Assembly (NCBI GenBank): GCA_022508885.1
Contig: JAFLUG010000008.1
Location: forward strand, 1-46,078
Length of the DNA: 46,078 bases
Source: Oscillospiraceae bacterium
Lineage (GTDB): Bacteria; Bacillota; Clostridia; Oscillospirales; Ruminococcaceae
Direction: 5' to 3'
The first letter of the stretch is position 1. Each line of letters starts with the position of its first letter. The notes under the pieces are model-generated. The model was not told the DNA's origin. It made no database searches and saw nothing but the letters and a program-made list of their open reading frames with translations. Below are positions 1 through 7,952 of the stretch, piece after piece. The position numbers were made by a program, and so were the translations under genes.

Positions 1-1
1 C

Positions 2-49
2 GCTCAGGCAAATCAGCAGCCGCAGTCCATCCTCCAGCTCCTCGGCTAA
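2..49 (+). CDS. flagellin, C-terminal end only
   Basis: The first 15 codons in frame 2 read AQANQQPQSILQLLG and then stop at 47-49. This is the typical end of bacterial flagellin, the D0 helix that packs inside the filament, where families end in ANQQPQ followed by a Leu-rich tail. The rest of the gene lies before the window. A strong terminator follows directly, and a glycosyltransferase gene comes next, a common arrangement for flagellin modification loci. The call rests on a short peptide, but the motif is distinctive. Confidence 0.85.
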   Translation, partial: AQANQQPQSILQLLG

Positions 50-92
50 TAACCGAAAAGCTGCGTGACGTGGCGTAATGATTTAACAATTG

Positions 93-122
93 TGCCCTCT
101 CCGAAAGGGGAGGGCATTTATT
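93..122 (+). terminator. Rho-independent terminator of the flagellin gene
   Basis: A 10-bp stem, TGCCCTCTCC paired with GGGGAGGGCA (one G-U pair), closes a GAAA loop and is followed by TTTATTGT. It lies 43 bases after the flagellin stop codon. Confidence 0.9.
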
Positions 123-136
123 GTATAAGATGTTAA

Positions 137-166
137 AGGTAAGAAGCAGCGCGCTGCTTTTTACCT
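137..166 (+). repeat. 30-nt inverted repeat before the glycosyltransferase gene
   Basis: AGGTAAGAAGCAGCG and CGCTGCTTTTTACCT are complementary over their full length except for a G-T at 143/160, which would be G-U in RNA. The repeat has no spacer and ends about 10 bases before the ribosome binding site of the next gene. It could be an operator for a dimeric regulator or an RNA hairpin controlling read-through from flagellin. Confidence 0.6.
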
Positions 167-190
167 ATGACCTCTGAAGGGAGAAAAAAT

Positions 191-2587
191 ATGAAATTGT
201 CAATAGGAATGATAGTAAAAAACGAGGAAAAATATCTTGAAAGATGTCTTACCGCGTTAAAACCGATACTGGAAAACGTTGACAGCGAGCTTATCATCGC
301 CGATACGGGCTCTACCGACAGGACTGTCGAAATAGCAAAAAAATTTACCGAAAACGTGTTTCACTTTGAGTGGATAAACGACTTTGCCGCCGCGAGAAAC
401 TCCACCTTAGACCACGCCAGGGGCGAATGGTATATGTACATCGACGCGGACGAGATAGCGCGGGACTGTACAGGTATCATCAAATTTTTCAATTCGGGAG
501 ATTACAAAAAGTTCAACACCGCCGTTTGTTCGCTGAGAAACTATTTCGATACGGTCAAGCCCGATGGATATAGCCTTATGAAGAGCACCAGACTTTTCTC
601 TGCTAAAAACGGGGTAAGGTTTAAAAATCCTATCCATGAGATCATAACCGAGATTTTGGGTCCGATAGCACAGTTAGATCTGGTTTTTGACCATTATGGC
701 TATGCCATAAGCGAAAACGGAGTTCCAAACGGAGTCGCGAAAAAAAAGGCGGAGAGAAATCTCCCTCTTTTGCTTGAGGAACTTGAGGAAAGCGAAGCTC
801 GCGGAGAAACACAGGACCCCCGCGTATACAGCCAGATCGGCGATTGTTACAGTATGACCAATAAAAGTGATAAAGCGCTTGAATATTATAAAAAAGGTTT
901 TGAAGCCGCAGACAAAAGCTCTATTACGGTCATACATTATTACAGCAGCATTCTGGCAGAAATGGTGTATATAGGTCTTAATGACGAGGCGATGGAGCTC
1001 TGCAACAAATATTTCAGCAAAGAAAATATTGCGAGAAAAAAACCATTGGCGACAGACTGTTTCGTTTATGTATGCAGAGCAAGGATCAATTTTAAATTGA
1101 AAAATTATGACGAAGTCATATCGGACCTTATCCCGGCTTTTGACATTTACGACCGATATATCAATAACCGGCTTGTCGCCGAGGATACGTTGGTTACCGG
1201 TTTCAGGGTATCTCCGAATAAAATAAAACTTAGCCTGTTCACTTTTGGCCGCGCCTGCGAAGAAACAGGAAGATATAAAGAAGCGGCGGAAGCGCTTAAA
1301 AATTTTACGCTTTCGGAATGTCTGTCCGACTCTTCTTTTATGCGCAGCCATATCCGTCAGCGTATAAATATGATGGAGCATACGGATTTTTCCTCGCTTG
1401 CGGTTCTCTATAACAAGCTTGACGAGCCTAACAATGAGCTGCTTGTAAACGAGATGTTCTGGCATATATTTGAGACAAATAAGCCTGAGCAGGTCATCGC
1501 CGCTGTAAAGAAGATTATCAAGGGAGACAAGCGTCTCGAGGAGACCGTCAGGTTATACGAGTATTTCGTTTTGAGAAAAGACCTCACCTTTGAGGCGGTA
1601 AAAAAGTATATTGAAAAATACGGCGCGCTGGGAAACGAGAATATTCTTTGCCTTATGATGAGAGCCAGCTTTGATATAACGCCGTTTATCACCGCCGATA
1701 GTATAGACGCCGGAAATAGCGCGGGCAGCGTATTCTTAAATCTCAGATCTGCCGCGAAGCTTTTCGCGGAATATGATATAAACGCGATATCTCCCGAGGG
1801 TCTGGAAAAAGCCGCCGCGTTATACAAATTGGCCTTGTCCGGCGCGCAGCAGAACAAAGCCGAGATCACGCCGCTGTTTGAGAAGTTCGGAACGATCGGG
1901 ACGAGGTGGTTTGAAAACTACCCGGATTCGGAGAGTTTCCCCGATGATATTAAGGCCGCGCTGATGGCGAATACGGTAACAATTGCGCGAAACGCGGGAA
2001 ACAACGAGCTGTGTGAAAGTGAGCTGACGGGGATGGCGCAGACTTTCCCGGATCTCGCGCCGATAATCTGGGCTTACAGCAAGGAGGCGGGACTTGATGT
2101 TAAAGTAAAACAAGCCAAGCAGAAAAATGATTTCCACTTCGATATGGGAAGCACGTACGGTAAAAAAAACGTCAGCCTCAAAATAGGAAACTTGCTTGAA
2201 CAAAGCTCCGCAAAACCGTCAGAACCCCCAAAACCCCCAAAACCCAAAGATGAGTTCGCCGCGCTCGCGCAGCAGTTCAAACAGAATATCCGCTCTCTGA
2301 CAGATGCGGGAAAATTTGACGATGCGAAAGCTCTTATCGCGGAGTATGAAAAACTTTGCCCAAACGATCCCGAGCTCGGGGAACTTAAAAAGCTGTCCGT
2401 ACCTGATACGGTATCGGAATTTGAAAAGCTGTCGAAGCAGGTCAAGCAGAACATTATCTCTATGATAAATGCCGGAGACATTGCAGGCGCGCAATCGCTG
2501 ACAGCGGAGTACGCTCAGCTTTGCCCCGACGATCCGGAGCTCAAACTTATCAAACTGCGTATATTGGCAAAAAATAAAAACGAGTGA
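191..2587 (+). CDS. family 2 glycosyltransferase with TPR region, probably flagellin-modifying
   Basis: This 798-residue protein begins with a GT-A type glycosyltransferase fold: SIGMIVKNEE at the N-terminus, DTGSTDRT near residue 40, and a YIDADEIA metal/nucleotide-sugar (DXD-like) motif near residue 90. A TPR-like stretch follows (QIGDCYSMTNKSDKALEYYKKG, about 210-235), then a long helical region. The C-terminus holds two ~42-residue tandem repeats, each with KQNI and ending LCP.DPEL. The ATG at 191 was chosen because AAGGGAG lies 7 bases upstream; an upstream ATG in the same frame (167) has no such site. GT2-TPR proteins next to flagellin often glycosylate flagellin, so that role is inferred from position. 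The sugar is unknown. Confidence 0.8.
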   Translation: MKLSIGMIVKNEEKYLERCLTALKPILENVDSELIIADTGSTDRTVEIAKKFTENVFHFEWINDFAAARNSTLDHARGEWYMYIDADEIARDCTGIIKFFNSGDYKKFNTAVCSLRNYFDTVKPDGYSLMKSTRLFSAKNGVRFKNPIHEIITEILGPIAQLDLVFDHYGYAISENGVPNGVAKKKAERNLPLLLEELEESEARGETQDPRVYSQIGDCYSMTNKSDKALEYYKKGFEAADKSSITVIHYYSSILAEMVYIGLNDEAMELCNKYFSKENIARKKPLATDCFVYVCRARINFKLKNYDEVISDLIPAFDIYDRYINNRLVAEDTLVTGFRVSPNKIKLSLFTFGRACEETGRYKEAAEALKNFTLSECLSDSSFMRSHIRQRINMMEHTDFSSLAVLYNKLDEPNNELLVNEMFWHIFETNKPEQVIAAVKKIIKGDKRLEETVRLYEYFVLRKDLTFEAVKKYIEKYGALGNENILCLMMRASFDITPFITADSIDAGNSAGSVFLNLRSAAKLFAEYDINAISPEGLEKAAALYKLALSGAQQNKAEITPLFEKFGTIGTRWFENYPDSESFPDDIKAALMANTVTIARNAGNNELCESELTGMAQTFPDLAPIIWAYSKEAGLDVKVKQAKQKNDFHFDMGSTYGKKNVSLKIGNLLEQSSAKPSEPPKPPKPKDEFAALAQQFKQNIRSLTDAGKFDDAKALIAEYEKLCPNDPELGELKKLSVPDTVSEFEKLSKQVKQNIISMINAGDIAGAQSLTAEYAQLCPDDPELKLIKLRILAKNKNE

Positions 2588-2619
2588 TATTCTTAGCCGG
2601 ATATAAGCAATGCGAAAAT

Positions 2620-2657
2620 AAAATCCCCCGAAGGCGGCTCGCCTTTAGGGGATTTTT
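2620..2657. terminator. bidirectional terminator between convergent genes
   Basis: AAAATCCCC and GGGGATTTT form the outer stem, with a smaller AAGGCG/CGCCTT stem inside. An A-run lies on one side and a T-run on the other, so it can end transcripts of both the glycosyltransferase gene and recR. Confidence 0.85.
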
Positions 2658-2682
2658 CCTTTATATCGGATTATTTGAGCAA

Positions 2683-3279
2683 TTAAAGCTCGTTTCTGTT
2701 TTCAAGCGCCTTTGCTAACGTCACATCGTCGGCAAACTCCAGCGCCGAACCCGCGGGAAGTCCATAAGCAAGCCGCGTGACTTTAATTCCCATAGGCTTG
2801 ATGATCCGCCCGAGGTACATCGCGGTGGCCTCTCCCTCAACAGTCGGATTTGTCGCCATAATGACCTCTTTTACGTCGGATAGCCTCGATATAAGTTCCT
2901 TTATCTTAAGATTCTCGGCAGTTATCCCGTCCATTGGCGATAAAAGCCCATGCAGAACGTGATAAAGTCCGTCAAATCCGCCCGCGCGCTCAAACGCCGA
3001 AACGTCCTTGGGCGATTCAACTACGCAGATCACGTTTTTGTCGCGGTTGTCATCAGAGCAGATAGAGCATTGCTCGCGCTCGGTAAAGTTCTGACAACAG
3101 CGGCATAAATGCACGCTTTCTCGCGCCTTTATTATGCTTTCCGCAAAGGCCCTGACCTCGTTTTCAGGAAGGTTAAGCATATGGTATGCCAACCTCTGCG
3201 CCGTTTTCATTCCGATCCCCGGAAGCTTCGCAAACTGCTCTGCCGCAAGAGCCAACGGCATTGACACAAATTCGGACAT
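2683..3279 (-). CDS. recR: recombination mediator RecR
   Basis: RecR acts with RecO (and RecF) to load RecA on single-stranded gaps. The 198-residue length is normal for the family. The N-terminal helix-hairpin-helix is visible (KLPGIGMKTAQRLAYHML, about 18-35), then a four-cysteine zinc motif (CRCCQNF...CSIC, about 58-74). The Toprim domain begins with VICVVESPKD near 84 and contains the conserved ATNPTVEGEATAMYL near 142. The start ATG has AGGTTG about 7 bases upstream. It is the last gene of the minus-strand operon dnaX-ybaB-comEC-recR; dnaX-ybaB-recR is a widely conserved order, with comEC inserted here. Confidence 0.97.
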   Translation of the reverse strand: MSEFVSMPLALAAEQFAKLPGIGMKTAQRLAYHMLNLPENEVRAFAESIIKARESVHLCRCCQNFTEREQCSICSDDNRDKNVICVVESPKDVSAFERAGGFDGLYHVLHGLLSPMDGITAENLKIKELISRLSDVKEVIMATNPTVEGEATAMYLGRIIKPMGIKVTRLAYGLPAGSALEFADDVTLAKALENRNEL

Positions 3280-3312
3280 ATTTCAACCTCGCTTTAGTTT
3301 TATACCTTTACT

Positions 3313-5319
3313 CTATATGATCTTTACTTCCGCCGATCCCGAGTTCAATACGACCCGATAATCGCGCAAGCGATATATGTTTACGGAATTTTCGGGCAGC
3401 TCATACTTTGTGTTTGTAAAGTATACCGCAAGCTTCGCCGACGTCTGCGGCGAGCGTCTGATCGAGCCGTGACAGAGAATAATATCCGCGCTTGCTTCGC
3501 TGTCGGAAACCGCCGCCGAAGCAAGCGTAATTCCGTTTACGCTGAACACTGATTTTTTATCGACGATCTTCGCGGATATTCCCGAAATGCTGTCACTGAG
3601 ATAAATACTGTCGATTTCGACCAGCTCTGAAAGCTCGCTGAGCGCAAGTTCTCCGCTGAAATCCGCTTCGAGAGCTGCCAAGGTTTTGATATTGTACGCG
3701 CCGTGTTCCCGCATACACCGCGAAATGTCATCTGCAAGGCCCACGCCGCTTCCAGCAACAAACACGTCCGCCGAATTTTTACATATAACGATCGCCGCGC
3801 TTGTGGTGCTGTTTCCTACAAAGCGTATCTCACAGCGGGTCTCGTTTGTATAAACCATAAGCCCGATGGAGATAGTCGAAACCACAGCAATTTCCAACGC
3901 GCATTTACGCAGTGTTTTCATATTTCCAAACGCCGCCGCCAATACAAGAACAGCACAGATAGCCGCCAATATCCAGGCTCCCGTGAAATCAAGGTTGATA
4001 AACGCCGTTCGGCTTTTACCGAAAATATTGACTATCATAACGATCAGTCTTGTCGAAAGCCCGACCGGTACGGCAAAAACTCTCGCCCCCGTTATTCCGA
4101 GAAGCAGCATAAACGTCATTCCTACCGCCAGCAGCGGCATTACCAACATCGACGTAAACACCGCGTTAAGTGAAACCCCCTTGAAAACCGCAGCGCTTAT
4201 CGGCGCGGTACAAATAACCGCGCACATCGACGAGAAAAATACCGTAATTATCGGGGAGACAAATTTCGCCTTATCAGGCAAGAGTTCAGCGATCTTAGTC
4301 CCTATGGCAGGACCCGCGACGCCCGCGCCAAGAACACCCAAAACCGACATCGCAAAGCCTATGTCAAGCACCGCCTGCGGCATAAAAGTCAGGATCGCGC
4401 AAACTGTAACGCAAAGCGAATTAAGCGTGTTTGAACGTCTGTAAAACAACGGCGCGACGCTCATGATGAAAAACATAAGCGACGAGCGTATGACCGAGAT
4501 CGACGCTCCGAAGAAAACAACCGCAAACGGCGTTATTAAAAACGAAAACACAGCCCTTGCCCTGCGGTTTTTACTCGGAAACAACTGAAGCAAAACCGAA
4601 GCCAGAACCGCGAAGTGCGCTCCCGAAACGGCGGTAAAGTGCGAAGCTCCGCTTATCCTTATGCGCTCGGAAAACGACTGAGAAAGCCCCTCGTCCTTTC
4701 CGAAAAACATTGATAAAGCAAGCTCGCGATCGTCTCCGAAAACCGCCGAAGAAAGCTCGTTTATCATTTTTCCGCGAAGTTTTTCCACAATCACTTCAAA
4801 CGTATAGACAGGTCTTTTTATCTCAATGTACTCCGAAACAGTTCCCGAAAGTAATATACCCTTTGCAAGATTTATTATCTCGTTTTCCCTGTCAGCTCTC
4901 TCCAGCCCGATAACCGCCACGGCTGTGTCTCCGACCTCGACCTCGCTTGCTCCGGTAAGCTTTACGGCCGCTCGAAATGAATCGAGATTCATCTCGCCGA
5001 TAAACTGCCTTGTATCCCCCGAATCGGAAGTAACCTCCGTCACCTTTACCTCAGCACGCACCGTCTTATCCGCGTAGCTTAATATAACCGAGCTGTAAAC
5101 GCAGGTATATATCAGCATCACCGCGGCGCCCACCGCCGCTCCCGCCGAGCAGACCGCCGCCGTTTTCAGTCTTCGCGCGAAAACAATTGTAAAAGCGGCG
5201 GCAGCGGCGAAAAGAATTCCGCCCGCAAAACCGCCGCCGAAATATGCTGTCAGCGCTCCCGCCGCCAGAAAAGGCGCAAAAAGTACGGGCGGGAGTTTTA
5301 AAAGCTCATCTTTATCCAA
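3313..5319 (-). CDS. comEC: ComEC/Rec2 family DNA-uptake channel protein with degenerate C-terminal domain
   Basis: ComEC forms the inner-membrane channel for single-stranded DNA in natural transformation. The 668-residue protein has several N-terminal membrane segments, an extracellular OB-like region (about 75-160), then the competence domain with SGASHFTAVSGAHFAVL near 225-240 and many hydrophobic helices to about residue 475. The C-terminal part aligns in layout with the metallo-beta-lactamase-like domain, but the expected HxHxDH signature is replaced by LEADFSGEL, so metal binding is probably lost. The reading frame opens with TTG at 5319, six bases after the ybaB stop; no strong ribosome binding site is visible, suggesting translational coupling. 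Whether the cell is transformable cannot be judged, since no other com genes lie here. Confidence 0.88.
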   Translation of the reverse strand: MDKDELLKLPPVLFAPFLAAGALTAYFGGGFAGGILFAAAAAFTIVFARRLKTAAVCSAGAAVGAAVMLIYTCVYSSVILSYADKTVRAEVKVTEVTSDSGDTRQFIGEMNLDSFRAAVKLTGASEVEVGDTAVAVIGLERADRENEIINLAKGILLSGTVSEYIEIKRPVYTFEVIVEKLRGKMINELSSAVFGDDRELALSMFFGKDEGLSQSFSERIRISGASHFTAVSGAHFAVLASVLLQLFPSKNRRARAVFSFLITPFAVVFFGASISVIRSSLMFFIMSVAPLFYRRSNTLNSLCVTVCAILTFMPQAVLDIGFAMSVLGVLGAGVAGPAIGTKIAELLPDKAKFVSPIITVFFSSMCAVICTAPISAAVFKGVSLNAVFTSMLVMPLLAVGMTFMLLLGITGARVFAVPVGLSTRLIVMIVNIFGKSRTAFINLDFTGAWILAAICAVLVLAAAFGNMKTLRKCALEIAVVSTISIGLMVYTNETRCEIRFVGNSTTSAAIVICKNSADVFVAGSGVGLADDISRCMREHGAYNIKTLAALEADFSGELALSELSELVEIDSIYLSDSISGISAKIVDKKSVFSVNGITLASAAVSDSEASADIILCHGSIRRSPQTSAKLAVYFTNTKYELPENSVNIYRLRDYRVVLNSGSAEVKII

Positions 5320-5325
5320 CGAAAC

Positions 5326-5673
5326 TCAGAACAGTCCCGGCATAGTTACGCCGCCCGTAATTTTCTCCATTTCCGCCGTACTGTATTCCTCGATCTCGGC
5401 AATAACCTCATTTACTCCGCTGATGATAAGATCCTGAAGCATCTCGATATCCTCGGGGTCAACCGCCTCGGGCTTGATAGTTACGGCTTTAAGCTTTTTG
5501 TCGCCTGTCATTATAAGCTCAAGCGCGCCTCCGCCGACCTGCTTTTTAAATTCTCTCTGCTCAAGCTCTTCCTGAACGCGGGCGATGTCCTCCTGCATTT
5601 TCTGAGCTTTTCTTACCATCTGGTTCATATTCGCGTTGGAATTCTGGTATTCTTTTGGCAGTCTTGATTTCAT
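5326..5673 (-). CDS. ybaB: YbaB/EbfC family nucleoid-associated protein
   Basis: This 115-residue protein matches the family: an N-terminal helix NMNQMVRKAQKMQEDIARVQ, a short glycine-containing beta segment (GGGALELIMTGDKKLKAVTI), and a C-terminal ITGGVTMPGLF tail. Family members are small dimers that bind DNA. It lies between dnaX and comEC, and conserved linkage with dnaX and recR supports the call. The ATG has AAAGGA about 8 bases upstream. The N-terminal MKSRLPKEYQ is a few residues longer than many homologues. Confidence 0.95.
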   Translation of the reverse strand: MKSRLPKEYQNSNANMNQMVRKAQKMQEDIARVQEELEQREFKKQVGGGALELIMTGDKKLKAVTIKPEAVDPEDIEMLQDLIISGVNEVIAEIEEYSTAEMEKITGGVTMPGLF

Positions 5674-5725
5674 AATATTTTCCTTTCGATTTTTATCAAA
5701 GCCATGCGGCTTGTGTCAACCTATT

Positions 5726-7486
5726 TTAACCTATTTTTACATCAATGCCAAGGCTTTTCGCCTTTTTCAACAGCTTTTCCACTTCGCTCTGCTTTTCGGA
5801 AGAGTTCTCCTCAGACAGGTCCTTTTCTATTTTAAGGACTATCGGATAACCCAGCGCCTCCGACAGCTTTCCCTGCAATTCGCTCAGCGTGTCGTTATTC
5901 GCGTTGTTAAGCAAAAGCGTTCTGCCCGAGCGTACAGTAAGCACTCCGTTTACAAGCTCCGCTGTAGAGCTGTCCAGAAGCGTCTGTGTAAACCTGTCGC
6001 ACTTTCCGATCGTCTCGAGCCATTCTTCGGGGGAAATACTTTCGGGGATCTTCGGGCTTTCGTTCTGCTTTTCTTCGGGAGCTTCTGACTCCTTTGTATT
6101 TTCATTTTCCCGCCCGTCCAAAACCGGCGGCTCTGTGTTTGTCTCAACCGGCGGTTCTTGGAAAACAGCTTCGGGAGCGTTTTCCGAAACATTCTCCGAA
6201 TTATTTTCCGAAGCTTCCTCACGGCTATTCTCCGCTTTGGAGTTCAGCTCGAAAACTTCCTTCGCCACCTCGCGCATTCTCGTAAGGTTTATGAGATTTC
6301 CGCGCGACATCTGCTCGGGCGGAGTAGGAATAAACTCCTCTTTCTTCGGCTGTTCTATGCGGTATTCTCCCCGCCTTGTCACGGGTCTTTCGCCGCTGTC
6401 CGCCGCCGCGCCTGTACACATTTTAACAAAGCACATCTCCGCATAGGTCTTGCGCTGTCGGGTCTTTCCTATCCCGTCCGCGCATTCACGCAGAATCGTA
6501 AGGCATCTGAGAATATCCCCCAGCGTAAACATCTCGGCGGATAACTTCGCGTTTTCATACTCCGACGGCATGCACGAAAGCAGGTCCGTATCGTCCGGCG
6601 CGGTCTTGCACAGCATAAGGTCGCGGAAATGACCCGAAAGCTCGTCCACAATAACCGCCATGTCCTTCGACTGTCTGTGAAGCTCCGACAAAAGCCTTAT
6701 ACAGCCGCCCGTATCGCCGCCCGCTATCATTCGGGAAAAGTCGAACAAATATCTGTTATCCGCCACTCCCGCGCAGTCGCGCACTATCTCACCCGTAACA
6801 TGATCATCCGTCGAAGCGCATCTGTCCAGAATCGACAGCGCGTCTCTCATTCCGCCGTCCGAAAGCCTTGAAATAAGCAGCGCCGCGTCCTCGTCAAGCT
6901 TTACGCCCTCTTTATCCGCTACCTCAAGCAGCCTTTCCGCGCTTTTCGCCGCGTCAACTCTGCGAAACTCAAACCTCTGACATCTCGAAACGATCGTCGC
7001 GGGAACTTTATGCAGCTCCGTTGTTGCCAGAACGAACTTAACGTGCTCGGGCGGTTCTTCAAGCGTTTTCAACAGCGCGTTGAACGCCTCGGTCGTAAGC
7101 ATATGCACCTCGTCGATTATATAAACCCGGTACTTACAGCTTACAGGAGAATACGAGACCTCGTCCCTAAGCTGTCTTACATCGTCCACGCCTCTGTTGG
7201 ACGCCGCGTCCATTTCGACGATATCCGTCGCCGACCCGCTTAATATCTCCTTACAGCTCTCGCATTCAAGACAGGGGTTTCCGTCCTTGGGAGCTAAGCA
7301 GTTCACCGCCGCCGCGAATATCTTCGCGCAGGTCGTTTTTCCCGTTCCTCTCGAACCTGTAAACAGGTACGCGTGAGCCGCCGCGCCGTTTTTTATCTGG
7401 TTTTTCAGCGTAGTGGTGATATGCTCCTGCGAGATAACGTCGTCAAATGTCCTCGGACGGTATTTTCGATATAAAGCAAGATACAT
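5726..7486 (-). CDS. dnaX: DNA polymerase III subunit gamma/tau
   Basis: This is the clamp-loader ATPase of the replicative polymerase. The 586-residue protein shows Walker A GSRGTGKTT at 44-52, the zinc-binding cysteines C63, C72, C75 and C78, Walker B IDEVHML near 125, and the sensor SRCQRFEFRR near 165. Residues beyond about 360 form the tau-type part: a Glu/Asn/Pro-rich linker (about 425-490) followed by a folded C-terminal domain ending KSLGIDVKIG. The start ATG lies after GGTGA. It heads the operon with ybaB, comEC and recR, and the SRP RNA gene lies upstream on the same strand, a frequent arrangement in Firmicutes. Confidence 0.97.
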   Translation of the reverse strand: MYLALYRKYRPRTFDDVISQEHITTTLKNQIKNGAAAHAYLFTGSRGTGKTTCAKIFAAAVNCLAPKDGNPCLECESCKEILSGSATDIVEMDAASNRGVDDVRQLRDEVSYSPVSCKYRVYIIDEVHMLTTEAFNALLKTLEEPPEHVKFVLATTELHKVPATIVSRCQRFEFRRVDAAKSAERLLEVADKEGVKLDEDAALLISRLSDGGMRDALSILDRCASTDDHVTGEIVRDCAGVADNRYLFDFSRMIAGGDTGGCIRLLSELHRQSKDMAVIVDELSGHFRDLMLCKTAPDDTDLLSCMPSEYENAKLSAEMFTLGDILRCLTILRECADGIGKTRQRKTYAEMCFVKMCTGAAADSGERPVTRRGEYRIEQPKKEEFIPTPPEQMSRGNLINLTRMREVAKEVFELNSKAENSREEASENNSENVSENAPEAVFQEPPVETNTEPPVLDGRENENTKESEAPEEKQNESPKIPESISPEEWLETIGKCDRFTQTLLDSSTAELVNGVLTVRSGRTLLLNNANNDTLSELQGKLSEALGYPIVLKIEKDLSEENSSEKQSEVEKLLKKAKSLGIDVKIG

Positions 7487-7537
7487 TCACTCACCGCCGT
7501 TCTTGATAAAAAATTCAGCTTGTACAAAAAGCCTGAT

Positions 7538-7647
7538 TTCAGACTGTCGAGAAAGTCCCAGATGCTAGGAAGCGGCTTGTCAGCCAGCCTTTGTGGCTGC
7601 TGACCAAGCCGCTGACAACGCAGATGGGGCTTTATCGACAGTCTGAA
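7538..7647 (-). repeat. palindromic intergenic element, copy A
   Basis: The ends TTCAGACTGTCGA (7538-7550) and TCGACAGTCTGAA (7635-7647) are a perfect 13-bp inverted repeat. Inside, AGCGGCTTG pairs with CAAGCCGCT around a central AGCC-TTTGT-GGCT (minus strand: AGCCACAAAGGCT). The element faces the minus strand relative to copies B, C and E. It abuts the 3' end of the SRP RNA helix and separates ffs from dnaX. Confidence 0.85.
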
Positions 7648-7773
7648 GTGTTCTCGATTATGGACGCAAACTGACCGTACACACACAGCTATCCGCTTAA
7701 TGCTGCTCGGTTCCCCGCCTGACATGGTTCACGGCGCAGTGCTGTCGGGGCCTGCGCCCATAATCGAAAACAC
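7648..7773 (-). ncRNA. ffs: signal recognition particle RNA, short bacterial type
   Basis: On the minus strand the conserved SRP apical domain is read directly: ACCATGTCAGG, a CGG-GGAA-CCG tetraloop hairpin, then AGCAGCATTAAG. These form the symmetric and asymmetric loops bound by the Ffh M domain. The flanks GTGTTTTCGATTATGG and CCATAATCGAGAACAC pair to make the long closing helix, which sets the approximate ends. The RNA targets nascent membrane proteins with Ffh and FtsY. A clear sigma-A promoter lies just upstream. Exact 5' and 3' ends are inferred from the pairing and may be off by several bases. Confidence 0.93.
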
Positions 7774-7793
7774 TCGTTACAAATACACATTAT

Positions 7794-7822
7794 ATTATAC
7801 ACTATTCCGGCATAAAAATCAA
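7794..7822 (-). promoter_or_regulatory. sigma-A promoter of ffs
   Basis: Minus strand: TTGATT (7817-7822), 17-bp spacer, TATAAT (7794-7799). The predicted start near 7787 is about 13 bases before the SRP RNA closing helix. Confidence 0.85.
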
Positions 7823-7880
7823 GTACTTTTTCAAACTTTGTCGTCACGCGGTCCTCCTGTCATTTGTTTCTCAAAACATA

Positions 7881-7909
7881 TTGAAATTTCCCGCATATTA
7901 TGGTATAAT
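7881..7909 (+). promoter_or_regulatory. sigma-A promoter of the aspartokinase gene
   Basis: TTGAAA (7881-7886), 17-bp spacer, TATAAT (7904-7909), about 44 bases before the start codon. Confidence 0.85.
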
Positions 7910-7952
7910 GGTATGTAATTTTATAATATTTTAATATGAGAGGTATTTATAT

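Noticed and set aside
674-1465. 263-codon open frame antisense to the glycosyltransferase gene
   Set aside because: Lies entirely inside a clear gene, with no start signals or family features.
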